A stretch of DNA of 64,000 bases from Kalaharituber pfeilii. Its lineage: Eukaryota; Ascomycota; Pezizomycetes; Pezizales; Pezizaceae. Position numbers and translations under genes: made by a program. Under the pieces are notes generated by a model. The model searched no databases. It was not told the DNA's origin and saw only the letters and a program-made list of their open reading frames with translations. Numbering within the stretch: the first letter of the stretch is position 1; each line of letters opens with the position of its first letter. The stretch covers positions 62,001 to 126,000 of the forward strand of contig WHUZ01000020.1 in the NCBI GenBank assembly GCA_015179045.1. The letters run 5' to 3'. Of the stretch, positions 35,694 through 47,404 are shown one piece after another.

Positions 35694-38600
35694 GGTGAGT
35701 TCTGCGAAGAGTGCGAAGGAAAATAGGACAGAGGGATTCTTTTAAATGGCTGTCTGCGTCGAAGGTTAGACTTCCGAAAAGCCTGACAGCCGTGGTGAGG
35801 ATATCCTTCTTGCCGGAAGCTTACACCAGACAACGCGCAGCGAGAAGCAGCAAGCGCGCATGGAGGGAATACTCGTATTTAAGTAAAGCATACCCTTTCG
35901 AGTCGTTGGAGATAAGTAGTTATATTTGCCTCAGCGCAGCACCCTAGAACTCACCCAGTCTCAGGCATGATTAGACTGTTAAGTGAATCAAATCCTGTTC
36001 TACCCTATCCTCAAACACCTGGGCACGGTGACACCAGGAGGCGGGGTCAAGTTTCGGAAGGATCCTTCCACTCAGCAGAAGGGCACACAAGCGATCAGCC
36101 GCGCGAGGGGTTGTTCTAAATGCTGTGCTTCCTTCAGCACCAGTATCATTATCAATCACTATGGGGGCAATAACCGGAAATTTGCCCTCGTGACGGACAC
36201 CATGGATGATTTTGCTTGGTGGTTCATGATGAGCTCCATTGACTTGCTTTATTGGATGTAAGTAACGTTTGTCGCAAACCGTTGGATGTGAAAAAGCCGT
36301 TGAGACTCCCTGGTCACTGTCTGCCCCTGTCGCTTGCCTGAATATTGTCCAATCATAGCCCTGGTAATTCTTTAGTGCGGGTGCCACACTGTTGGATAAG
36401 AGTTAACGGTGAAGCAGCCATACACGGTCCACCTGCCGAATCTGTACAAGCCGCCGTTTATAGTAACAGTAGCGCGAAAATAGCTTAACCAAGCAATCCC
36501 ATATCAGATATGATAAGTATCTGTGCATACAAATCTCCCTTCCAGCCTCTCGGGTACGCCATTGCATTATTTCCTTCAATTCTGTCGCATCAGCCGCTAT
36601 ATCATATGTAAGCTTCTTTCTTCCGTTTCTTTGCCCTCTGATGCTGAGGTAACCTCCTCTAGCTGTCTGCAGTTAGTTAAGATTATTCGTTACTTCTGCA
36701 GTTATTGCGCAACAAAGGTGAAAAGGTGGAACTGTTTCAAGGGAGCATTTGTTTCTCACTCGGCCACAATCTGAACTATGTCAAGTAAATGTACCCTAGC
36801 ATGTGATACGTAGAACTGTACTATATGCTGAGTACAGTACAGTCTGTTTATCTCCAGCTGATAATGTCAGGAAATGGAATCGCCAGTTTCTGTTGCACAA
36901 ATTCAGAATGGCAAATGACGATCTGCGTTCAAACCCCCACCCACTACCCCAGGCAAGGCAGCTGCAATGGAACCCATCGATAAGTAAACTCGTTCGCTGT
37001 TGCGCCCACTCTTGCTAAATGTCGAATAACAATTCTCCCCATCCCGCTAACAGTATTCAGCCAGTAATTTCCCAACTATTGCTTGTGTTCCCCAAGCTGT
37101 CAGCGGTAGTCGCCTACGCAGCTGGACAATAAGCCCATGTCACAATTTCTTCACGCCACATACGCTCATGTCTCGCATATTCCGATATGTGATCCCACCT
37201 CCATATCTTGTGGCAAATTCTGGAAGGTTGGATTATGGAAAGTACGTAGGAGCCGTTGGAGAAGGGTTGGTGTGGCAGTTGGGTGATGCGAACTAGTCTG
37301 GTGGCGACGTAGGAAGGTAAGCATGCACATCTAAACTGCCAAAAGGATGAATCTGGCAGGTGCATTGTTTTACTGCCCGAAACGGGTCAGCCTCCCTGCC
37401 AGTCAGCGAAAGATAATACGATTGAGCCTATACTTTATTATCTTTGCTATGTTAGACACATCCCACGAAACTGCTTCATCGTTGGGGGGGTTCTAGGCAC
37501 TCGTGCTAATGATGGCGGTGGCGAATAGGCTGTGATGCATCGGCGGAGAGCTCCAAGCCCAGAGCCTGATATGTTTCCCAGCGGTACCAGGCAATAAATC
37601 TACCCTACTCCAAACCCCTCTTGAACGGCACCTTCATGGGGTGCACAATTATTCTGCCTACGGTTCGCTAACGTTCCTCGTGTATGCTGGCTATCCATCC
37701 GCATGCGGTTCAAGGGTCGGATGCCGAAACAGAGACTCCAGTAGCTTAGCAACGGTTAAGTCCGGGTAATGTGGCATTCCAGCAGCGGCTGTCGAAGTCG
37801 TGCTAGATGGTATTAACTGAACGGAATGTTTTTGAGGTTCTTATGGGTGTTAGAGGAAGGAAGGGGCTTGTCCAACCAAAGGCTGTGAAATTTGTATAGT
37901 TGGCTGTGATTTAAGCGTAGGGGTTATTGCAGTCTCGAGCCGGAGCTCGTGCATTCAGAAAGCATCTCCTCGAAATCTATCTCTGCTGTTGAAAGTGGAT
38001 GGATGGGAGCAATGGAGTTTTGCTTGTGCAGACCCGCCGTACCCACTACAAGTTATATGGAATCCCGACGAAAATATGAGTCAACGTACTTCGTTCAACG
38101 CACCTTTGCTTTCGCGACTAAGGACGATGTGTACAAATTCATTGTGGGCGATTGCCATTGAGAAACATGCGCAGGTGATTGCGGGCGTGCTAACGGGTAC
38201 AGCATCCGTCACGAGAGTCCCCGTTACTACTAGTACTACTTGTTAACCGCAGCGCAGGCCCGAATCGCCAGTCTTCTCTGAAATTGCTGAACCACAGCCC
38301 GCGCCCGAAAATAAAGACATGTTTCCCGGGGGCTGCTGTGTTGCCGCCCATACATTGCACAGGACGGCTTAGTCTCATGTCGGCTACGTTGAGAACTAAG
38401 GTCAAAGTTGCACTGGTAAAGTACTCGCTAAGCATTATGAAGTTATGCATACCTGCGATTCTTTTTTTCACTCGGCAACGGTCAGCAAGGATTGGCATGT
38501 TTGGTGCGAGGTACTGTACTCGAGTACTGCTCCTGCCATTTCCCCAGAGAGTGGGGGGCCACATGTCTGACAGGTTAATTGCTGCAACCGTGCTCAGAGA

Positions 38601-40099
38601 TCAGTCTCGAACCAAGCCCAGGAGGTGTGCCATGGCCGCGCAGGGGAGAGCATCTTGGCAACGTTCGCAGAGTCTACTCAGATCCTCCACGAAGTATTGC
38701 ACGTTTCTAAACTGTGCCGGGCTGCATTACTTGCCAGTCCCAATTCCAGTCACGGGAACTAACTGTCAATCCAGACATTAATCTGGTTTCCAGAAAAGCG
38801 ATTTATCTTATGATAGGATCATCTCATGCAGCGTGCAATTATTCATCAGTAGATGCTATTACCTAAGACGGTATTACCTAGTTTCAAAGTTAGAGGCAGC
38901 TACAGTACCACTTCCGGGGACTGGCCCCGGCCCCAGAGCCGGAAGCGAGAGCTCTTTTGCCATCCTCGCAACAGTCTCCGCATTTTGCACCCTGCTTCCT
39001 TAGGGCGTACTGCAGATTCACAAGTTGGGGATCAACTGGCCAGGATGTAACTCCGTATAGGTGGCTCGCGGCTGCCAGCTTGACAACGGACTCGCTCACC
39101 CCCATTGAGGAACTGAAGTCCCAAGATTCTGTTCAATTTAGGGATATCAACCAAGCAAGGTGACACTCACACTGTTGGGGCCACCCTCAAGTCAGTCCCG
39201 GCCCATGCCGTGGGATAATTCTTGACCCCGATATACCCGATATACCTCGCCGACTCACATATCATATGACTGGTTTAAGTACTATACAACTCTGCCCAAT
39301 GGGCTGTGCCGAGCTTTCCATATTGTCAGCAAGTTTTAGTTAGCGTCGGGATATCGTAGAAGAAACGAGCAGACCTTCCCAAGTTTTACTTGTTCAAGTG
39401 AAGATGGTCTTGCTGAGCTCTGTAGCAAGTAATCACTTCACTCGTGTTGCTTTGATTACAATTCCGATACTCTGGGAATGCTATAACCATGTGGATATAA
39501 CCTTGAGGGACGCGTTTGAAAATAAGCTGGAAATCGCAACAGATTGGCTGCAAAGGTTGCACACGAGAACACAACAGTGGTATGGAAGGGTATGCATCTC
39601 TTTAATGCTAGGTATTGGCATTAAAGCTACATTAAAACGATACTGTGAGATGCACAATTTAGGTACTTAATTTATATACCTGCCACTCCCAATTTCTGCC
39701 TTCCGCTCAATTAAATGAATTTACCGGGTTCTGGTTGCGGGATTAGATAGCATTTATCCCGGTCAAAGCAACGCTCTATCCAATACCAGATTGACGAATT
39801 AGGGGAAACCTCAAGAGAGATCTTGATTCTATCTGTTAGACACATACAATGGCACCTTGCTATACCGGGCACACCATACTATACTAGTCTGGTTGTATAC
39901 CTGCATTATACAGCAGAGGCCGTACCGGACAAGAGAAGGATTTCCTGCTCTATATAGAAATTATGTTTGCTATGTCGGATGTAATATCGTTTTCTTGCAT
40001 AAAGCTTTAAATGCTCTACATACTTTGCACTCCGCTGCATAGACTATGCAATATACCCCTCTAAGGGTCCCCAAGAGGGCCTTTAGTTGTATCATTCCT
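35694..40099. other. Long gene-free region (4.4 kb)
   Basis: Contains the PTR2 promoter and mixed-composition DNA. Frames up to 165 codons exist (38284-38781 on plus; 36387-35971 on minus), but they overlap frames on the other strand and show no domain. A third copy of GTACTCGAGTAC lies at 38516-38527. No gene is supportable. Confidence 0.4.
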
Positions 40100-40104
40100 A
40101 TTTT

Positions 40105-40277
40105 TGTTGAAGTGTATATTCCTCCTTATCTCTCTTTTCAGCTTCTCTACCTCTCGACCCTCATTTTATAGAGTTTTGGTCCGCGCTAATTTAATGCCCT
40201 GCTTCCTAAAACAGCATTTCCTCATTCGAGTTGCCACACCTGTCCTGCTTCCTTAAGCAGCAATTCCAGTTCCTACA
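40105..40277 (-). repeat. 3' LTR of the copia element (173 bp)
   Basis: Begins TGTTGAAG and ends CCTACA on the plus strand. It is nearly identical to the other LTR, apart from a 9-bp insertion (CTAATTTAA region near 40188-40197) and a few substitutions, so the insertion is fairly young. Confidence 0.92.
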
Positions 40278-40542
40278 CCTCCCCTGAAGCAGGACGCTGA
40301 TGAACAATCAACAAACATAATTAACAACAACAAAGCATAAACATTCTCCCAATCTTCTCCACATAACTTGCCCGACTTGTCTTCCTTCTCTCCCTCCAAT
40401 ATCTCCAGCTCCCACACCTCCCCTTAATTCCTTGTTCCATACCTCCCCTTAATCCCTTGTTCCATACCTTCCCTGCCTCCTATATCCATATTTTGTATGT
40501 AGCTAATACTGTCTCTCATCATATCCTTTTGTAATAGTCTTC

Positions 40543-40830
40543 TCATACTATAACAGTTTTAGTATGGGTCTCTTATCCCTTGATAAGGCATTTTTTCTCA
40601 CCATAGTGGCTAGCTTCCTGCTCTCACCATGGTGGCCGACTATTGTCATACTATAACAGTTTTAGTATGGGTCTCTTATCCCTTGATAAGGCATTTTTTC
40701 TCACCATAGTGGCTAGCTTCCTGCTCTCACCATGGTGGCCGACTATTCTCATACTATAACAGTTTTAGTATGGGTCTCTTATCCCTTGATAAGGCATTTT
40801 TTCTCACCGTAGTGGCCAGCTTCTCTCAGA
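40543..40830. repeat. 103-bp tandem repeat inside the copia element, about 2.7 copies
   Basis: Units start at 40543, 40646 and 40749 with the block TCATACTATAACAG and contain the palindrome-like TCTTATCCCTTGATAAG. They lie between the RNase H stop codon and the polypurine tract, overlapping its 3' end slightly. The last unit is truncated. The copies are almost identical, so amplification is recent or is maintained through reverse transcription. Confidence 0.9.
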
Positions 40831-41545
40831 TGGTTGAACAGCATATTTCTGCTTTTAAAATTCATATCGCATCTGGTACATGATATCTTGCTTGCTTTGA
40901 CATCTAATCCCATACTAACAACATGTCGATGGTGGATTTCTCTTGAGAGGCCTTTTGTCATGATATCAGCTATCATATCCCTTGTTGGTATGTATGCCAC
41001 TTTGCACATCCCATTCTCGATACAGGATGCAATAAATCTCTCCCGAACGTGTATGTGTTTCGTCCTTGCATGGTATGAGTTTATCTTAGCCAATGCTAAG
41101 GCACCCTGGTTATCTCCATAAAGTGTAGATGGGTTATTGCTAGGACGGCCAATTGCTTCCAAGAAATTCCTAATCCAACATAGTTCTTTTGCAGCCTCTG
41201 TTGCACCAATGAATTCGGCCTCCGTAGTTGATAGGGCAACTAATGATTGTTTCTTGGACCTCCAAGAAATCAAACTACCATTAAAAAAGAATAGATATCC
41301 ACAAGTGCTTCTTCTATCTTTCTTATTATCCATGTTGGAAGAATCTGTATATCCATATATCCCTTTTTGCAATTACTGTTGCCCTAAGCATAGTGTTGCT
41401 GCAGCTGTACCTTTCACGTATTTGAGCAAGCGGATCAATGCCAATTTATGTACCTCACCAGGGTTGGCGCAAGCTTGGGCAAGACGATTTACCACAAAGG
41501 CGATATCCGGTCGTGAACCCAACATGAGGTATATAAATGTGTAAA
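40779..41545 (-). pseudogene. Copia pol remnant: RT C-terminus and RNase H with a C2H2 finger-like tail
   Basis: From about 41545 the minus strand reads GSRPDIAFVVNRLAQA and LLKYVKGTAA, typical of the end of copia RT. After an in-frame TAA at about 41377 comes a complete RNase H: GYTDSS, STCGYLFFFNGSLISWRSKK, STTEAEF, YGDNQGA and DIMTKGL, with the acidic catalytic residues present. The C-terminus adds CTRCDMNFKSRNMLFNHLREAGH, split here as CTRC plus a helix ending HLREAGH, matching C-x2-C-x12-H-x5-H zinc-finger spacing. The frame ends at 40779. Upstream pol sequence is deleted. Confidence 0.9.
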
Positions 41546-41623
41546 GGAGTGTAAAGGTGTGCAGTAGAGGTGGTAGAGAAGCTGTGTAAATGGTGGTGTA
41601 GCTGCACCCCCGGGCTCATAACC

Positions 41624-41787
41624 TGTTGAAGTGTATATTCCTCCTTGTCTCTCTTTTCAGCTTCTCTACCTCTCGACCCTCATTTTATAAAGTTTTGGTC
41701 CGCGTGCCCTGCTTCCTAAAACAGCATTTCCTCATTCGAGTTGCCACACCTGTCCTGCTTCCTTAAGCAGCAATTCCAGTTCCTACA
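41624..41787 (-). repeat. 5' LTR of the copia element (164 bp)
   Basis: Direct repeat of 40105-40277, starting TGTTGAAG and ending CCTACA. On the element's own strand it is immediately followed by the half-tRNA-Met primer-binding site. Confidence 0.92.
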
Positions 41788-41792
41788 ATTTT

Positions 41793-44060
41793 GGCATTAC
41801 ACTTAGTGCAACTTTAAAGAACTACTAGCCAGACTGCCAGGTATTCTGGACAACTGACATGCATAAATACTTGTATCTAAGCCGCAGGCACAGAATGGTA
41901 ATTTGGGTGCGAGAATAGATATGCTGGACAGCTCGGTGCCTCAGCAGTATCTTACTCCTTACTTCAGTCCCCTTTTGTTTTTTGGCATCGGCACCAGGTT
42001 CTGACATTTAGGGTGGGGGCCAAGACATGATATGAGGGTAACAAGTGGTACTCGCCTCAGCGCAATTGCTTCCTACAAACGACTTATTTCTGTATGTTCT
42101 ATATTTTACACGTACAAAAGCCAGTAACAGAGAGCTGAGTCTACTCGTTGTTATACCCATTCATGCACTATACTTGTCCCTCCTTTCGAGGTCCCATTAG
42201 ATGAATCATTGTTGAGTAGCTGTGAAAAGTGTCTGTTTCCCCCTATCACTTGCGTACTTGCAGCAGCAGAAAGCGGGAGAAAGAAGACTCTCCAACACCG
42301 AACTACCTACCAGTGCTATGGACCTACCACTTGCTGGTTATTCAAGAAGGACACCCATTCTCGCTTTGGAATTGCCCTCAGCTTAGCCAAGCTTTTCCGC
42401 CGACCCCATTGTAGACCTGGTCTGTCTGAAGACCTCATATACCCACAGAATTTTCGTTTTCGTTTAACGCAGCTAAAGACAGTAGCGAGCTTAAAAAAAA
42501 ATTAACCACGCTTCCATCGTAGGTGGAAGGGAAAAAACATTATATTCAATACAGCTGTACCAGCAAGTGTGCTCGCCAGGTTGTTTGAATTAGAGAGGTA
42601 ATACCACCTCTTTCTTCAGAATCAACGGCCATCTTAGCGAGGCACTCCTCCATTGACCATATAAAGACCATTCTAATCCAATTATAAGCACTCACTCACC
42701 ATGTCGGGTGGGTTCGTGGTCATCTGATTTGCTCTGAACCACTCTGTTTGCATGAACTTACAAATAAATACTCAGTTTTACGAGCGAAGACATGCCATAC
42801 TAATGTTAAAAAGGCTGCCTATGGATGTCCTAATTTGGGAGCGACCCTACGAATAGGGGTCCTGAACCAAAAAAAAAAGAGAGTGTAGTTCAGAGAGGCG
42901 GCAGGTATAGGAAGGCATTATGGAGAGGAGGTGGGGCGACGGTAGGATGGGGTTAAGACGGAGCGTGGTATTGAAGAGGTTGGGGAGTTGCCGACCTACC
43001 AGACTGACCTATACCTTGATGAATTGGCTTATCTATTGTCCCCAGTGATAGATGCCATGAGAAAAGGTATAGAATTGAGGGCTGCCCAGCATCTTTTCTC
43101 AAAGATGGACTATAACGTTCCAATTTCAACAATGATTAATCAATGTACAGTTCCAACCGGCGAAACCTATTTCTAATCTTTTTGATGCGCGTAAACTCTA
43201 AGCATTTCCACGTTGCCTCTCCAAATTTCCCCTAGACGTACGAAAAGTATTGAGAACCCTCGTTAGGTGCAAGCTCAGGGTAACGCAAGACGTACTCCGC
43301 GAGAAAAGGTTTAGTAGTGTTGAGGGTAAGAAACTGTGGTAGCACATGCTGTGTGCAGAAAAATGGGAGGAAAATGAGAATTAAAATAAAAAATAAGAAT
43401 GGATAGATTGAACAAAATATTTATTTTATTTTATTTCCCCTTCAAATCTGTTGGTTAAAAAACTGAATATGCGTAGCTCGCAGTAAGTCATGTGCTATAA
43501 ATAAAGTTGAAGGTAATAGGATACATCCCCTCCGCTGTAGCCACTGCTCCTTACTACAAAGTACTGGGTCTGGCTGGGGTGTAGGCGTACCGGTAGTAGC
43601 CAAGGAAAAATGCAAATCACAATTTTTCTAACATTTTTGCTTATCTAACGAGATGCGGGTACGCCTTATTTGTTTCACATGTTGTTTAGAAGCTGAGAGC
43701 TAGGAGCACCAAACAGTTTGGTTGGCTTTGAAATACGGCGTGTCAATACTTAACAACACAGTATAATTATACAAGACGTCTTGAAAACCATAAAACCACT
43801 CTCCATTTTCTCTTACACAAAACGAGAAGCATATCTTCATAACAATACATAACTATGTATCTACTAAAACAAATACCAATGGGATGCATGTTCAATAACT
43901 ATTCCTATTGTATATTTTTGATGAGCCTGTCCCCCATCCTAATCGCCTTTCCCCACCATTACCATCATCGCTTCCTAAATATGGTGATCTCCCCTCCTCT
44001 TTCCTCGCCTTCCTCAGCGCCTTGGTTCCTCCCACTCCCGGCCCCTAGCTTTCCATATGG
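41793..44060. other. Gene-free region after the retroelement
   Basis: AT-rich with short frames only (up to 109 codons near 43855-44184). These show no domain, and their end overlaps the tail of the RRP6 pseudogene. Nothing else is seen. Confidence 0.4.
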
Positions 44061-44079
44061 ATTAAACACCTTCCCTCCC

Positions 44080-46085
44080 TTTCTCCTCCTCTCCCTTCAA
44101 CACCAACGGCATCTTACTATAATCAAACGACTCGATCAATTTTCTTCTCCATACTTGGTGAAGCAATCGAGTTGCCTCACCTAGCTCGTTAGTATCCCTA
44201 TTCTTCTTCCGAGAGCACTCTCCCGAGCTTCGCGGTTTCAGACAGCCATTTACTGCTGCCGAGGGCCTTACCCCAGAAGCTAGACTGTATATTCCGAGGC
44301 GAGACAGGAACCTCGCTGACTTCAAAAATATTGATTGATTCTTTCACGGTGGGTTTCTCTGCCGCTAGTATCTCATAGGGATCAGGTCAATAACGTGCGG
44401 CAGAGCAGGCTGCTTCGGTGTCCTTTCCTTCGCCGATTGTTATCACAGTCAGCTCTCCAATCCTTATAGGAAATGCGGTGACGCCGGGTGACAAGTCCCC
44501 AGCATTCCAGGAACATACTCAGGCATCAGTCTTGTCAACATGTTCAGCATAACATAATGATGGCCATAATCCTTGTCTCCTGCAACCTGAGCTCTCTATT
44601 GATTTATCGCTTGAAAGTCCCAAATTACTCTAGTGTACACATGGTAGGTGTCCTCTTGAGCATGAGTGCCTTCCCGAATTGACCTGAGCCATCGACCATA
44701 TCATAACCCTCGCACTGGTGACGCGGAAGGGAGGTTTCTTTGGACCCCTGTCATCAAGTCAACTTCCCGGGGTGGATCTTTCGAGGCGGGGTGGATCTTT
44801 CGAGTACCTCGTTGCGGAACTTGTCAGGGAAGTGGCGTCGGAGCGAGCATAGTCCAATATCTTCTGTGGGAGAGGTCTAGGAGTGGAGTGTAAATGTATA
44901 GCCCCTTGAAGGAATTGATATTACCCAGTGATAAGGCCTACCGTATTCGCCAATCCGTCAAATGAGATTTCTTGTCTGCATCAAAGTCGACATTTTTTTG
45001 CGCAAGAACCTTGCCCACAAAGCCAAGGGGCCTTGCAGCCTTAGAGAGATTAAATAACCCCACAATGTAGAGGCCAAAATCCCCCTGTAACCATATGATG
45101 TCCATATATGTACCACCCAGCGCCTGATTATAAAGTAAATCTCATCTGCAAATACCTCATTCAACATCTGCAGCTCCTCTCGCAGTTTGAGCACGTCCAC
45201 AATACAATATTTCCGCCGTGTGCTAATTTCCTTTTGAAACAGAAAAACTCTATAAACAACTTGTCATTGTGATCTTCCAAATCAATCGCTATCTCCTTCA
45301 AATGATTCAGCTCCTCTAACATCACCACCGACTCTTCCGTGTCAACGTACTCAATGTACACAGGCTGCGCCGGCTCAAATGGCAAATAATCTATGGGCGA
45401 CTTGACACAAATATATCCTTTGGATACTCCAGCCGCTGAATCTCCGCCTTGTGTGGATGGTAATACTGTATTTGGAGCTTGCCATCCACGATAAGGTTTT
45501 GATGTTGATAGAGGCTTGAAATGCGAATTATTGTGGTTTTCCACAGGGATGTGAAAGTTGAGTTGTTGTTTAGGGAGGCTCCGATTTTTGAAAATGCTTC
45601 TGGTCCCCCATTTAATGGTTTTCTTTTTATTCTTGCTAAATATTAGTACCTCCTTACCCAGGGATGCTGATACTAACTGTATTATCATGCCGTGCTCCTG
45701 GAAAGGGGTGCGGGTTCTTCTGTTCCAGTGTATTCACTCAAGCAGGTGTCTTGTATAGAATCAAGATAACCCTTTTCAAATTGAGAGAAAATCCCATTTA
45801 GCTGTCTCCAGCAAAAGTCCACCACCTCCCCACCATACCCTTCCAATACCTGTCAATGTCCTCCGCGACATTCAGCTTTAAGGCATCCAGCTCTCATATT
45901 CCGCGATAATGAGTTGATCAGGCCTAACAGAGCTGAGCTGCACTTGTCTAGTGATGAATCCTGAATCAAACAAGTGATGGAAAGACGGATCCTCCCTGTT
46001 AAACTAGCTGCCGCCTCGGTTGGTACTTCATAGCTGTGAAAGCTTCATCTTGGAAGGTAGAAAATGGCGTCTCAGGGCCCATGGT
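44080..46085 (-). pseudogene. RRP6: Decayed RRP6 (nuclear exosome 3'-5' exonuclease) pseudogene
   Basis: On the minus strand, blocks in RRP6 order appear in changing frames. They are: LDKCSSALLGLINSL and EDIDRYWKGM (N-terminal PMC2NT region, about 45960-45830), HFKPLSTSKPY (about 45520), IAIDLEDHND (exonuclease motif I, about 45290), STRRKYCIVDVLKLREE and MLNEVFAD (about 45240-45160), VDFDADKK and LTDWRIR (about 44990-44950), RPLPQKILDYARSDA (motif III region, about 44885-44835), DKFRNEVLER (44830), SKETSLPRHQ (44750), LMPEYVPGMLGTCHPASP (44520-44470), SSFWGKALGSS (44275) and FDYSKMPLVL (about 44125). At least five frameshifts and several stops separate them, and motif II is scrambled. A 19-bp tandem duplication lies at about 44777-44814. 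Known: Rrp6 trims and degrades nuclear RNA. A functional copy presumably exists elsewhere. Confidence 0.85.
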
Positions 46086-46760
46086 GGGTCAGTGAAGGTA
46101 GATAGCTTAAGTGCGCTTGAGCTGGACAAAGTGGTGTCCGGAGGGCTAGTTGGGACTGCACGGTCGATGCTTCTGACGTCCTCCCGCCAGCTTGTACTTA
46201 CAGTACTGGTCGATGAGACAGCTAAGCTTAGGCCGGTTAGAGTCTACTCAGAAACTAACAAATTGCCGTTGAGGCCAAGGAGGGCAATGATAATTAACTA
46301 TGCGATAGTGTGTCTCATCGAGTGGTCGAATGGTCAAACGATCGGCGTCAAAGTCTAATTGACCTAATTGTCCAGCAGCTGTTTGTTACCCTAAGATCAG
46401 ATGGGGTGCATCTTTTGGCATCACGAGGCTTGCCAAGATTGAAATCTAACTAGTCGCTATCTCATATCACCACACTGAATCTTACATCAGCAGGGCACCA
46501 GCCCTCATCCCACAAGTAGTCACATTGCCAAGTTCCCAACCAAACTTTCAACCATACTACCGAATTATCACGAAGTCGGTAGCACCAAATCAGTGTAGCC
46601 GCCTGAAGACCAACAATACTGCCGAACACCCACGCAAATTACTGCATCCGAATACCGTACGACAAACCCGTGAGTAACTCAAGAATCAAACCTACACGAT
46701 ATACAATTTGCTGGACGAAATCTCTGACAGAATTTCGCCGGACTAGTCACAGCCGCAACC
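46086..46760. other. Intergenic region and RPS26 promoter
   Basis: The last about 300 bp before 46761 serve as the RPS26 promoter. A plus-strand frame at 46020-46358 is open for 112 codons and overlaps the pseudogene's 5' end in antisense; it has no recognised domain. Confidence 0.4.
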
Positions 46761-47404
46761 ATGGTTAAGAAGAGAGCTTCCAAGTATGTTACTCGGCAAT
46801 TTTTGCACAGATTGCATTGAGGTACCTCAGGGAGTTGTGGTTAAGCTTGAGACATAAGAGATGGAATATATCGGACGTGGACATTGGTATGACATGGGAA
46901 ACACGGGACATCATGACTGACCCGAATTTTCCTCGTAGCGGTCGCAATAAGAACGGGCGTGGACACGTCAAGCCGATCAGATGTTCCAACTGCTCACGAT
47001 GCACCCCTAAGGACAAGGCCATCAAGCGATTCACTATCCGCAACATGGTCGAATCCGCAGCTATTCGTAGGCATCACCTATGATCTTACATTAAGCCCTG
47101 TGTAGGGCTAACGGTTTTGTTTTCTCGGTTATAGGTGATATCAAAGAAGCCACTGTTTTCGAAACCGAAGAATATACTGTGCCAAAGATGTACTTGAAAC
47201 TTCAGTACTGTGTATCATGCGCTATCCACTCCAAGATTGTTCGGTATGTAACCCCAGTCAGAGAATACAGCTCAAGGACTGACCATTATTAGTGTCCGAT
47301 CCCGAGAAGGCCGACGTAACCGTGCTCCTCCCCCAAGGATCCGCTTCAACAAAGACAACAAGAAGATCAATCCCAATCAAGCAGCCGGAAAGGCCACTGC
47401 TTGA
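46761..47404 (+). CDS. RPS26: Ribosomal protein eS26 (RPS26, 123 aa)
   Basis: Exons 46761-46783, 46939-47066, 47135-47243 and 47293-47404 (372 nt = 124 codons). Introns are 155, 68, 49 nt. Role: small-subunit protein near the mRNA exit channel. Seen: [23 protein letters not shown] at the splice-joined N-terminus (22 residues including the intron join), [36 protein letters not shown] and [20 protein letters not shown]; the CxxC pairs (CSNCSRC, CVSC) form the zinc site. The first exon is 23 nt and is followed by the longest intron, an arrangement common in fungal ribosomal protein genes. Confidence 0.96.

Larger units (their letters stand above)
40105..41787 (-). mobile_element. Internally deleted Ty1/copia LTR retrotransposon
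   Basis: A 1683-bp element bounded by two direct LTRs (TGTTGAAG...CCTACA) and a 5-bp target duplication ATTTT (40100-40104 and 41788-41792). It is oriented on minus. Just inside the 5' LTR is GGTTATGAGCCC (41623-41612), complementary to the anticodon arm of initiator tRNA-Met, the half-tRNA primer typical of copia elements. Just before the 3' LTR is the purine tract AGGGGAGG (40285-40278). Between them survive only the end of reverse transcriptase and RNase H. Gag, protease, integrase and most of RT are missing, so it cannot move by itself. Confidence 0.93.

Noticed and set aside
46020..46358. 112-codon plus-strand frame
   Set aside because: Partly antisense to the RRP6 pseudogene and without recognisable domain; kept only as a note.
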